NCBI RefSeq assembly: GCF_009711205.1 | Contig: NZ_WMIG01000016.1 | Span: forward strand, 1 to 64,000 | From: Paracoccus litorisediminis | GTDB lineage: Bacteria > Pseudomonadota > Alphaproteobacteria > Rhodobacterales > Rhodobacteraceae | Direction: 5' to 3' | DNA: 64,000 nucleotides | Shown here: piece by piece, positions 36,237-44,188 of the stretch | How positions within the stretch are numbered: the first letter of the stretch is position 1 | How the letters are laid out: each line of letters starts with the position of its first letter | Translations under genes and position numbers: made by a program | The notes under the pieces: generated by a model | What the model was told of the DNA's origin: nothing | The model's input: only the letters and a program-made list of their open reading frames with translations | The model's database searches: none

Positions 36237-36833
36237 ATGACGCAAACCATCGAGAGCAAGGGACAGCGCATCGTCCCGACCCTCGGATTCTTCCTCGATC
36301 GCCTGTGGGTCTGGCTTACTGGCATTGCCTTTTGGCTAGTGGGCGCCGTGGTGCTGGCCGTTTTTACGCCGTTTTGGGACAACGCTCGGGCGGTCTGGGA
36401 CAGCCCGGCGATGCTGAGCGCGCTGCAGAAGGATGTGCTTGCGCTGCGCACTGAGTTGGCGGCCGCGACAGGCGACAACCGGGTCATCCGCCAGCCGCCA
36501 GGCCTCAGCTATGTCACCGAGCCGGTGCGTATGGGTGAGCCGGTGATCCTCAACCTGGTGATCGAACGCACGGAACTGGGCGCGCAATGTCATTTCCTAT
36601 CCGGCCAGTCGTTGTTCACCGAGGCGGGTGGGGTGATCACTCCCGGATCCGAGATGGAGCCGTCGCGCCAGATCAGCGAAGAGCTGACCCGGCTTCGGGT
36701 CAAGCTGATCCCGCCCGACACACTGCGACCGGGCCGGATCGAGCTCTATATTGCGTTGGAATACGATTGCGACGGCCGCAAGGTCTACGACCGTACTGAC
36801 GTTGTAACTTATACGCTCTTGCCGCACACTTAG
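36237..36833 (+). CDS. Inner-membrane protein of unknown function (cargo)
   Basis: This 198-aa protein has a membrane helix at about residues 24-46 (LWVWLTGIAFWLVGAVVLAV). A periplasmic-type beta-rich domain follows (VTEPVRMGEPVILNLVIERT, DTLRPGRIELYIALEYDCDG), with two cysteines. It sits behind its own terminator-separated promoter region, outside the virion operon. Position and topology would fit a lysogenic-conversion or superinfection-exclusion protein, but there is no family evidence. Confidence 0.6.
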   Translation: MTQTIESKGQRIVPTLGFFLDRLWVWLTGIAFWLVGAVVLAVFTPFWDNARAVWDSPAMLSALQKDVLALRTELAAATGDNRVIRQPPGLSYVTEPVRMGEPVILNLVIERTELGAQCHFLSGQSLFTEAGGVITPGSEMEPSRQISEELTRLRVKLIPPDTLRPGRIELYIALEYDCDGRKVYDRTDVVTYTLLPHT

Positions 36834-37003
36834 AAGGTTCAGAGGCGAGGAAGCGATCTGGTCTTGTCTCCTCGCGTCAACTTTTTTGCAGCAACACTAC
36901 CAGCGTATCCTCGGATAAGTTAGAACGCGTATTCGATGTAGTGACGTGCTCATGAGTTAGGCGTTCCTGCGAACAAGGCAACGATAGTGGACTTGGAAGC
37001 AGT

Positions 37004-38596
37004 ATGAAATTTTTCAATTTCAAGAAGCATGCTGGTATAAGGTTTCTTCACCCGCCGACAGATTTTTTATCTCCTCGCCCCTTGGGTAATGTGGTGGCGC
37101 ATAACATTACCACAAACGAACGCAGAAGGATTCTCCTTGATACCCATATAAACGATTACTATTGGCATCGACGCATGTCATGTGGGTATCAGTTGAGTAC
37201 CCTCTTGGCTGAGATATCTAACCCAGGTATAGAAAAGAAGTTTTTATCGTCGGATGGCCTAGTAGTCCTAAATGGCGCTGCCGGCGATAGGGCGAGAAAT
37301 GCCTTAAAAAGGAAAGCTAACGACCCAGCGCTGATTGCAAATTACCTCAAAGACAATTGGATTGAATTGCAGGACCCGGTATCTGTGCCCGTATCCAGTG
37401 GCTTTCGTGGTGAGTGCGTTATTGAGGCCAAGAATTATTTTAACTTCTTTCACTTCATGACGGAGAGTTTGCATAAAGTTTCATCCCTGGATGGTATTGA
37501 TGCATCAATTGATTCGGTTCGTTTCATTTCTAAATCTAAGGAAGTGAAGCCTTTCGTTGAGAGTTGGGTGCGTGAAGCCGGACTGAGTAATGATTTTCCT
37601 GTCAGTTTGACGGAAATAAAGCCGTCGGAAAGTTTTGGATCGAGTATTGTAACTCCTCTCTCTGCAAAGCACCTACTCTACCAGCTTTCTGGGTCACATC
37701 ACGATGCGATCGAGGCAACAAAGCCAGCTGGCAGAACTTGGGATGGCTATGACGCCCGTCCTCACCCAGTAAAGATTTTGGCGACGAATTCTTTCGACGA
37801 CACGCTCTACTCTTTCCGTAGAAGAATGATCGATCTGGCTATGCGGCATGTGGAACGGAAATGGTCTTCAAGAATTTATGCAATTCGCTCCAGTGCTTTG
37901 TTGCGCTCTAGAAAAATGGAAGGTGAGGAAGATCTGATTGTCGAACTCACCAAGAATGGTTTCGAAGTAGTTTGTTTCGAGAACATGTCTCCTTTGGAGC
38001 AAGTCAAGTGCGTGAGCGGCGCAAGGTGTGTGGTGATGCAGCACGGCGCCGGTATGTCTAATATGATCTTTGCCCGTGAGAACGCACACTTCTTTGAGAT
38101 TGGAACTTACCAGACCGCTCTTGCACGGTGGGGAGACTTTATTTCTCTCAGTCATGTTTCTGGATGCAATTATCATCATATATTTTCCAATATGGACTTC
38201 GCTGACGATTTTGACCCTGTATTTGCGAGGGATGGCCTCATTGCGCCTAAACTTGACGGTGTTTCTATTGAGAGGATAGTCCATATTATTAAGTCCAGTT
38301 TGAGCGATAAGAGGTCTGGAATTCTTTTGGGCCTAGAGCGACATTTTAATTACTATGTTTCTCGGCGTGCCTACAGGCACGCGTTTCGACTGCTTGACGC
38401 TAACGCTTCTTTCTTCGATAATATTGGCGATTATTGGATGTTAAGAGGTAGATTAAATGAATTGTCATCACACACCGAAAGTTCTATAGATAATTTTTAT
38501 CGTGCTTGGGATTTGTCGGGTAGTGAATCGGCGTGGGTTCAATTCATGAGGCTTTCGAGTGAGAGTGATCCGCGGAGGAAGTTGAGAAACTCATAG
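37004..38596 (+). CDS. Glycosyltransferase family 61 protein (DUF563)
   Basis: This 530-aa protein has the GT61 core in its middle: FRGECVIEAKNYFNFFHFMT (about residue 135), IYAIRSSALLRSRKMEGEED (about 290), and FENMSPLEQVKCVSGARCVV then MQHGAGMSNMIFA (about 330-355). It probably transfers a sugar onto cell-surface polysaccharide. The C-terminal 100 residues are a helical extension. Base composition is visibly more AT-rich than the phage genes around it, suggesting recent acquisition. Its own terminator (38686) follows. As prophage cargo it may change the host O-antigen or capsule. Confidence 0.85.
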   Translation: MKFFNFKKHAGIRFLHPPTDFLSPRPLGNVVAHNITTNERRRILLDTHINDYYWHRRMSCGYQLSTLLAEISNPGIEKKFLSSDGLVVLNGAAGDRARNALKRKANDPALIANYLKDNWIELQDPVSVPVSSGFRGECVIEAKNYFNFFHFMTESLHKVSSLDGIDASIDSVRFISKSKEVKPFVESWVREAGLSNDFPVSLTEIKPSESFGSSIVTPLSAKHLLYQLSGSHHDAIEATKPAGRTWDGYDARPHPVKILATNSFDDTLYSFRRRMIDLAMRHVERKWSSRIYAIRSSALLRSRKMEGEEDLIVELTKNGFEVVCFENMSPLEQVKCVSGARCVVMQHGAGMSNMIFARENAHFFEIGTYQTALARWGDFISLSHVSGCNYHHIFSNMDFADDFDPVFARDGLIAPKLDGVSIERIVHIIKSSLSDKRSGILLGLERHFNYYVSRRAYRHAFRLLDANASFFDNIGDYWMLRGRLNELSSHTESSIDNFYRAWDLSGSESAWVQFMRLSSESDPRRKLRNS

Positions 38597-38685
38597 GTTT
38601 CCCAAGTTGAGGCGAGTCAGCTAACTCGATTTTTTCTTTCAGCTCGATCATCTTAGCATATTCACCTTGTTTCTAAACCACATCG

Positions 38686-38712
38686 GCCCCGCCAGCGTGC
38701 GGGGCTTCTCTA
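38686..38712 (+). terminator. Intrinsic terminator after the GT61 gene
   Basis: GCCCCGC and GCGGGGC form a perfect 7-bp stem with a 6-base loop, followed by TTCTCTATT. It isolates the glycosyltransferase transcript from the HNH gene. The 38713-39027 stretch is open in one frame, but its text is not protein-like and has no ribosome site. Confidence 0.75.
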
Positions 38713-39027
38713 TTGGGGTATTAGCTATCAATCATTATGATTGGTGGTAGCGATGCGGACAAAGCTGCCGCTCGCCGCAAGGTGCATGTAATGCAGGACG
38801 CGGACACACCCGGTTTTGCTGTAATTTGCATGAAGGGTTGTTACAGCCGTGTTTGCTCGAGGAAAGGCGACCTCACAATTGACAGCCAGCACAGCTTGGA
38901 AGATCATGCGCCAGCGTTTCAGAATGGACGACAGGGCCTGGCGCTTCGATTCATGCCTGCCGCAAAGAAACCGGCGCCGGGCCATGGGTCTAAAGAATGC
39001 CGAGGCGACGATACACTGGAGAGTGTA

Positions 39028-40032
39028 ATGCCTTTCTTAGCTTTCCCAGCGCCATCAAATGGCGTCGATCTGGGGCTATTGGAAATCTATGATCGAGAAA
39101 TCAAAGTCGCGTATCGCGGTGAGACTTATCTTGTGCGTGATAACGGCGCTGTGCATCGACGTCGAAGATCTCGGCAGAAAGTACGAGCACTTGATGAGGC
39201 TTGGAGCTTTGGCCGTCAGACCCTTTCGACGGGCTATCTGAACTTGGCAGGCGTGCCGGTGCATCGCATCGTATGCACTGCGTTCCAAGGCGATCCTCCA
39301 TCGGACCAGCACGTCGTCGATCACATTGACACCAACCGAGCCAACAACCGGCCGGAGAACTTGCGTTGGGTGACACGGCTGGAGAACGTCTTGCTCAACC
39401 CGATTTCGGCACGACGCATCGAGCTAGTCTACGGGTCAATCGAAGCGTTCTTCGAGGATCCCGGGCGTCTTCAGAGCGACAAGCAATATCCTGACATATC
39501 GTGGATGCGAACTGTTTCAAAGGAGGAAGCGGCCAGCGCAAAGGGGCGCCTTGAAGCATGGGCCTTGAGCGGCGATGTACCTAGCGGTGGCGCGCTCGGT
39601 GAATGGCTCTATGGTACCCGTGAACGCGCTGATTTCGAACCGGAACCAGAGGAGTACGAGTCGCTTTCACCGTCTGTTGTACAGGTGCGTTGGAAAGTAC
39701 CAACCGAGTTCCCGGAATGCCCTAAAGCTGTATCGGATGATGCGCTGGCCGAGTATGCGTCGGCTCTCTACTTTGGTCGTGTCTTCGCGTGCAACGACAT
39801 CTATCAGAGCGTCGTGGTTCAGTGCGGCATGGCAGATGATGGCCTTGTTGTCCTTACCCATAATCCTAGCGAGAATGCGGCCAAATCATGGGCCGTGGCC
39901 CACGTAGCGATCTGCGGTGAGTTCTTTTACCATCGCAATGAGCACCAATACTTTTCGCTTCAGGGTGCGCTGAAAGCCTTCTGCGAGCTTACTGGCGACA
40001 GCTACGACGAATGTATTGACGACTACTGCTGA
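39028..40032 (+). CDS. HNH endonuclease with a long unknown C-terminal domain
   Basis: This 334-aa protein starts MPFLAFPAPSNGVDLGLLEI (GGAGAG upstream). Residues 20-60 (YLVRDNGAVHRRRR) look NUMOD4-like. The HNH_3 motif is VHRIVCTAFQGDP...VVDHIDTNRANNRPENLRWV (about 76-115). The remaining 200 residues are acidic and unassigned (e.g. YASALYFGRVFACNDIYQSV, DSYDECIDDYC at the end). HNH_3/NUMOD proteins are often homing endonucleases. The fused C-terminal domain and the Imm8-type gene downstream leave a toxin or defence role open. No signal peptide. Confidence 0.78.
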   Translation: MPFLAFPAPSNGVDLGLLEIYDREIKVAYRGETYLVRDNGAVHRRRRSRQKVRALDEAWSFGRQTLSTGYLNLAGVPVHRIVCTAFQGDPPSDQHVVDHIDTNRANNRPENLRWVTRLENVLLNPISARRIELVYGSIEAFFEDPGRLQSDKQYPDISWMRTVSKEEAASAKGRLEAWALSGDVPSGGALGEWLYGTRERADFEPEPEEYESLSPSVVQVRWKVPTEFPECPKAVSDDALAEYASALYFGRVFACNDIYQSVVVQCGMADDGLVVLTHNPSENAAKSWAVAHVAICGEFFYHRNEHQYFSLQGALKAFCELTGDSYDECIDDYC

Positions 40033-40265
40033 TAACTCATTTGGGATAAGGGCTGCGCGAATTTGGCCCAGTCCTTCGAACCTCACTTCGCTGTCGAATG
40101 GTCTCTCAGGCTCAAGCTCAACTGTCAGAGACGACTGTCCGTTAAGGGCTCGAAGCGGCACGCGCGCGATGCGACCTGAAGCTTCCGGTCACTTGCAAGA
40201 GTTGCTCAAGCTGGGGCACAAGTGCAATCAATAGATGGATTGCACCGAGGACCGAGAGGCCAAGA

Positions 40266-40673
40266 ATGCGAGCGAGTATAAAAAGCTTAGACATAGAGGG
40301 GCTTGATGATCCTGAAGCCTGGCCGGAAGATATAGAATACTTTGCCGCCTTGATCGTCATGACTATCGGTCCTGATTACGAAGACGCTGGCGAGTTTTTC
40401 AGTTGCACTGTGTGTTCACCGCTTTGGTTCGCTGAGAACGTGCTGAAAACTAAGCGGCTGGATCCCTCACATGAAGATATCCAGCACCCTCCAAAGTTCG
40501 GAAGGCACTATCTCTTCGCGACCAGGTTCAATGAAAAGTTGATCGTTGAAGCTGTGCGTCACTGGGTGACGAGCCAAGAAGGCGTAGACTGGCAAGATCT
40601 CGCTGTGCGCCTATCGCGTAATCTGGCTTGGGAGTTTGAAGACTACAGAGAATATGTAGAAGCGCCTCAGTAG
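40266..40673 (+). CDS. Imm8-family immunity protein
   Basis: This 135-aa protein fits the Imm8 pattern: an N-terminal SIKSLDIEGLDDPEAWPED with FAALIVMTIGPDYEDAGEFF, then SCTVCSPLWFAENVL, GRHYLFATRFNEKLIVEAVR, and a final RLSRNLAWEFEDYREYV. Imm8 proteins neutralise toxins of polymorphic toxin systems. The gene has a GAGAGG site and lies 233 bases after the HNH gene. The matching toxin is not obvious: either the HNH protein is its target or the gene is an orphan left after rearrangement. Confidence 0.82.
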   Translation: MRASIKSLDIEGLDDPEAWPEDIEYFAALIVMTIGPDYEDAGEFFSCTVCSPLWFAENVLKTKRLDPSHEDIQHPPKFGRHYLFATRFNEKLIVEAVRHWVTSQEGVDWQDLAVRLSRNLAWEFEDYREYVEAPQ

Positions 40674-40680
40674 GTAATCG

Positions 40681-40833
40681 ATGTCGGGGACGGGCGCGAC
40701 TTTCCACGTTGGGCTCGACGAGGCACGGCGCGATGCGGAAGAAGCGGCCGTTCGTCGCGAGGGTCTCGTCGGCAGCGGCCTCGTAAACAACTCTAACGAA
40801 GCTGTTGATTCGTCAGAGTTTCCGAGAGCCTAG
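40681..40833 (+). CDS. Short fragment or small gene after the immunity gene
   Basis: An ATG 8 bases after the Imm8-type stop opens a 50-codon frame (MSGTGATFHVGLDEARRDAE, EAAVRREGLVGSG). It has no recognised motif and ends next to a rearrangement breakpoint. It may be the remains of a larger gene cut by insertion-sequence activity. Confidence 0.3.
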   Translation: MSGTGATFHVGLDEARRDAEEAAVRREGLVGSGLVNNSNEAVDSSEFPRA

Positions 40834-41025
40834 TAGCCGATGGAAGGCCAACTCCAACTCCCCACGAATCTCGTAGAATTGGTCGGTACCAACGTTGCCA
40901 ATTACAAAGCCGTCGTGAGGGTCGGCATGTCCCAGAACGCTGATGCCGACGACATACGAGTAAATGTCAAAGGTCATCTCCCTTATCTCTCGGTCAACCT
41001 CTGTGCCTGCAAAGAAGTTGATAGC

Positions 41026-41226
41026 AAGGCCGCTGTAAAGCCATTGCGATAGCGGCCCGGCCTCAAAGCCGACCCGGCGATAATGCCCGTCAAACTCGCC
41101 GAGCAGCGCAGCGATGGCCGAGGGTTCGCTTTCGACCTTCGCCTCCCTCAGATCCTGACCCGCGCCATCCATCACACAGACGCTCTTGGTGCGAACCGAA
41201 ACATCCAAGCCGACAAACAGGTCCAT
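41026..41226 (-). pseudogene. Truncated IS110-family transposase (N-terminus only)
   Basis: The first 67 or so residues of an IS110-type DEDD transposase are present: MDLFVGLDVSVRTKSVCVMD, then FDGHYRRVGFEAGPLSQWLY and SGL. The similarity stops at about 41026. The reading frame continues in unrelated sequence (MTFDIYSYVVGISVLGHADP) to 40813, making a chimeric frame. The catalytic C-terminal half is absent. This marks a deletion or recombination point between cargo and phage late genes. Confidence 0.75.
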
Positions 41227-41344
41227 GACAGTGCCTCCTGAATACATGAGCAGGAGTCTGCCCGGATAACCGCCGACTTGTCACCCCGCCGCGGAAAGCA
41301 GCGGGACGGCCCGCAAATCATCCCATCTTTTTCATGGAGAACCC

Positions 41345-41608
41345 ATGCCTGCAAACCGCTTCAGCGCCTTCACCCATGGCACCAACGCCCCGGCACTCGG
41401 CGCCTTTGCCGTGACCCCCAGCGATAGCGCCGACCTGGCCGAAGCCATCCGCGCCGTGACCATCAATGTCGGCGGGACACTGTCATTCATCGGTCTGGAC
41501 GGCGTGATCTACACCACTGCGGCGCTGCCCGCTGGCACCTATGCCATGAGTGCCGGTCGTATTCGTGCCACCGGCACCACGGCGACCGGTATTACGGGCT
41601 GGGTCTGA
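41345..41608 (+). CDS. Spike base protein, RCAP_rcc01079-like
   Basis: This 87-aa beta-rich protein (MPANRFSAFTHGTNAPALGA, RAVTINVGGTLSFIGLDGVI, GTYAMSAGRIRATGTTATGI) resembles the spike base protein family named after the Rhodobacter capsulatus gene transfer agent gene rcc01079. It would anchor a spike or fibre on the virion. It overlaps the glycine-rich fibre gene by 1 base. Confidence 0.75.
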   Translation: MPANRFSAFTHGTNAPALGAFAVTPSDSADLAEAIRAVTINVGGTLSFIGLDGVIYTTAALPAGTYAMSAGRIRATGTTATGITGWV

Positions 41609-42507
41609 TGTTTGTCGGGCTCGGACTGGGGCTGGGGGTCACACCGCCCAGCATGACTGCAGAGGTGCTCCCCACCATCACGGTCAGCGGCGGCCTTATC
41701 ACATCCTTCTCGCGGGACGGCGTCGACTACAACCAGATCACGTTCCACCAATCGGGGTCATGGCTGGTTGAGGGCGTCGCCGCCCTTGCGGCCGAGATCG
41801 GCTGGAAGCGGGCTCTGGGCGCCGGGGCCGCCACCGGCGCCCGCAGCACCAACTCGATCTATCTGCCCGGACCGGGAGGGGCAGGCGGGTTGATTGATGA
41901 TGACCCGATCGGGCCTCTTGTCGACGGAACCTATACCGTCGAAATCGGCGCGGCCGGGCCGGCGATTGCCACCGCCGTCAACATCGCCAATCAGGGCTCA
42001 GACAGCACCCTGTCGCATCCGGGTGGCCTTGTCGAAACGGCGACAGGCGGTGGATATGGCGCCATCTCCGGATCTTATGCCAACGCTGGTCCGGGCGGGT
42101 CTGGGGGCGGCGCACGGGCTCAGACCAACGCGACCGGGACCAATACGAACTTCGGCACCGGGGTTGATGGTCAGGGGTATCGCGGCGGCTCGGCGAATAG
42201 CAGCTCCACCGCGGGAAATGCCGCATCGGGAGGGTCCGGCGGTGCGGGTGGTCCGGGTGGAAACGCCGCCGCCGGGGTGGCCGGGGCCGCTGGCCTGGGC
42301 GTCGAGCTGGATTGGCTGGCGGTTCCAACCATCGTCTGCGCTGGTGAGCGTGGCATCTTGCTCTCGGAATCCGGCATCGCTTCTGAGGACAAGACTCTCG
42401 GCTCAGGCTCAAGGGGAGCGCTGAGCGCCAATGTCGGCAAGGCAGGTGACGGGTTCCTGTTTGTTCGGGTTCGCGCCGACCAGGTCACGGTGAGGATGGC
42501 CGCATGA
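41608..42507 (+). CDS. Glycine-rich spike/fibre protein
   Basis: This 299-aa protein has an N-terminal beta region (TITVSGGLITSFSRDGVDYN), then WLVEGVAALAAEIGWKRALG. A glycine-rich middle and tail follows (GPGGSGGGARAQTNATGTNT, ASGGSGGAGGPGGNAAAGVA), like the adhesins and spike tips that form glycine-helix bundles. It probably forms a trimeric receptor-binding spike on the spike base protein encoded just upstream. Confidence 0.75.
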   Translation: MFVGLGLGLGVTPPSMTAEVLPTITVSGGLITSFSRDGVDYNQITFHQSGSWLVEGVAALAAEIGWKRALGAGAATGARSTNSIYLPGPGGAGGLIDDDPIGPLVDGTYTVEIGAAGPAIATAVNIANQGSDSTLSHPGGLVETATGGGYGAISGSYANAGPGGSGGGARAQTNATGTNTNFGTGVDGQGYRGGSANSSSTAGNAASGGSGGAGGPGGNAAAGVAGAAGLGVELDWLAVPTIVCAGERGILLSESGIASEDKTLGSGSRGALSANVGKAGDGFLFVRVRADQVTVRMAA

Positions 42508-42686
42508 TCTATGTCGCGCACATTCAATTCGGGATCGTGGCGCAGGTCACCGTCGAGCCGGATGATTGCCCGCCCGCACCGGATCACGTCGTCATCGGTC
42601 CCGACAATATCGTCGGGGTCGGCTGGACTTGGGATGGCAGCGTGTTCGCACCGCCGAACCCACCCACCAACGAAATCCCCGAATAA
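42504..42686 (+). CDS. Small protein after the spike gene
   Basis: This 60-aa acidic product (MIYVAHIQFGIVAQVTVEPD, VVIGPDNIVGVGWTWDGSVF, AP) has the WTWDGSVF pattern seen in short phage proteins that follow tail fibre genes, often annotated as fibre accessory proteins. The start overlaps the spike gene by 4 bases. A good terminator follows. Confidence 0.65.
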   Translation: MIYVAHIQFGIVAQVTVEPDDCPPAPDHVVIGPDNIVGVGWTWDGSVFAPPNPPTNEIPE

Positions 42687-42694
42687 CCCTATCC

Positions 42695-42720
42695 GGCCCG
42701 CCTCGCGCGGGCCTTTTCAT
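42695..42720 (+). terminator. Intrinsic terminator before the lysis genes
   Basis: GGCCCGC/GCGGGCC stem (42695-42701 with 42707-42713), 5-base loop, then TTTTCATTTT. It separates spike genes from endolysin and holin. Confidence 0.85.
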
Positions 42721-42735
42721 TTTCAGAGGACTGGA

Positions 42736-43476
42736 ATGGATCGGATCATCATGCACTGGTCCGCCGGCACGCATGCCGTGTCGGCACTGGACCGCCAGCA
42801 CTATCACTATGTCATCGACGGCTCCGGCATTGTCGTCGAAGGCGACCACGCCCCCGAGGACAATCTCGGTCCGTTGGTGTCGGGGCACTATGCGGCGCAC
42901 ACCCTCAATTGCAACACCGGCTCGATCGGGATCGCGCTGGCGGGTATGGCCCGTGCGGACGATAGGCCCTTCACGGCGGGGCCGTGGCCGATCACCGAGG
43001 TGCAGGTGGCGGCGCTGGTCCAGCTCTGCGCCGGGCTGTGCCGCCGTTACCAGATCCCGGTCAAGCGCGAGACTGTGATTTCACATGCCGAGGTCCAGCC
43101 GACGCTGAAGATCGCGCAGCGGGGCAAGTGGGACATCGCCTGGCTGCCCGGCATGACCAAGCCCGGCAATCCCGTCGAGGTCGGCGACATCATCCGGGCC
43201 CGGATCCGCGAGGCGATGGGGGTGGTCATCCCCTCTGGACCACTGAGCCCGGTGCCAGACGTTCCGCCGACCCTGCAGCGCGGTGACGTGGGCGAGCCGG
43301 TGCGCCGGGCCCAAGCCTTGCTGACCGCCAAGGGCTTCAACCTCGGACAGATCGACGGCGATTTCGGCCCGAAGACTCGCGCCGCCGCGGTCGCATTCCA
43401 GCGCGCCTCCAGATTGCGCGAGACCGGCAACATCGATGCGGCGACCTGGGCCGCCCTGCTTCTGAAAGGAAACTGA
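42736..43476 (+). CDS. Endolysin: N-acetylmuramoyl-L-alanine amidase
   Basis: This 246-aa lytic enzyme has an N-terminal amidase_2-type zinc fold (residues 1-145). Motifs are MHWSAG (His7), HYVIDGSGIVVEGDH, LNCNTGSIGIALAGM and ISHAEV with a later lysine (LKIAQRGKWDIAW). The C-terminal peptidoglycan-binding domain (about 170-240) reads RGDVGEPVRRAQALLTAKGF, then IDGDFGPKTRAAAVAFQ. It degrades the wall at the end of the lytic cycle. No signal peptide, so release depends on the holin downstream. Confidence 0.92.
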   Translation: MDRIIMHWSAGTHAVSALDRQHYHYVIDGSGIVVEGDHAPEDNLGPLVSGHYAAHTLNCNTGSIGIALAGMARADDRPFTAGPWPITEVQVAALVQLCAGLCRRYQIPVKRETVISHAEVQPTLKIAQRGKWDIAWLPGMTKPGNPVEVGDIIRARIREAMGVVIPSGPLSPVPDVPPTLQRGDVGEPVRRAQALLTAKGFNLGQIDGDFGPKTRAAAVAFQRASRLRETGNIDAATWAALLLKGN

Positions 43477-43478
43477 TC

Positions 43479-44003
43479 ATGATGCTTTTCTTCTTGCTGG
43501 CCCTTGTGGCCCTTGCGGCTATCGCGCTTTTGCTGTGGACCATCCGCGCGCCTCGCGTGTGGCCGCTGGCCATGATGATACTCGCCGTGGTGGCGATGCC
43601 CTTGCGGGCCTCGGCCGCGACGCTGGACACTTTCCTGACGGCGGCAACACCCGGCCTGCTCGAAATGATCGGGCTGGTGATCGCTGCCATCATCGCCTGG
43701 GGGACCAAGAAGGCGCGTGAGAAATGGGGGATCGAGATCGAGGCCAATTATCGCGAAGGGCTGCAATCCGCATTGCTGACCGGCGCGCGGCTGGCACTGG
43801 CCCGTCAGCTGACCGGTTCGGCGGCGATCCAGATCATTCTTGATCATGTGCGCGATGTCGGTGCACCGGATGCCGTCAGGCACTTCGACCTCGATGCCGG
43901 AACTCTGACCAACTTGGCCGAGGCAAAGCTCGAGCAGGTCAAGTTCCAAGCAACAAAAAATGGCTTGGAGTTGGCCAACACGATGAAAGATCGCGCATTT
44001 TAG
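43479..44003 (+). CDS. Phage holin
   Basis: This 174-aa protein has two to three hydrophobic segments: LFFLLALVALAAIALLLWTI (1-22), PLAMMILAVVAMPLRASAA (28-46), and PGLLEMIGLVIAAIIAWGTK (58-78). An amphipathic soluble domain follows. The layout and place next to the endolysin support a holin or pinholin role, controlling lysis timing. The start is ATG 43479, 2 bases after the endolysin stop. Confidence 0.78.
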   Translation: MMLFFLLALVALAAIALLLWTIRAPRVWPLAMMILAVVAMPLRASAATLDTFLTAATPGLLEMIGLVIAAIIAWGTKKAREKWGIEIEANYREGLQSALLTGARLALARQLTGSAAIQIILDHVRDVGAPDAVRHFDLDAGTLTNLAEAKLEQVKFQATKNGLELANTMKDRAF

Positions 44004-44188
44004 TTTTGTGACCTGAGGTTGCCGCAGTATGATATGAACTGAAACTATCGTTCCGCACGTGGCGTCAGAGGTTTGGACGTGAGGGAGGTTTTTGGGGGCC
44101 TCACCTTCAGCTCACGAAAGCGAAAAAGGATACTGCAATAGCATCCTCGAGCTTGAGTATAGACGCCCCCCTTCCGCCACTTGCTACG

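Noticed and set aside
38737-39027. In-frame N-terminal extension of the HNH gene by 97 codons
   Set aside because: No ribosome site at 38737 and the text is not protein-like; the start at 39028 has GGAGAG close by.
39886-40360. Two short minus-strand frames overlapping the HNH end and Imm8-type start
   Set aside because: They overlap supported genes, lack ribosome sites and have no recognised motif.
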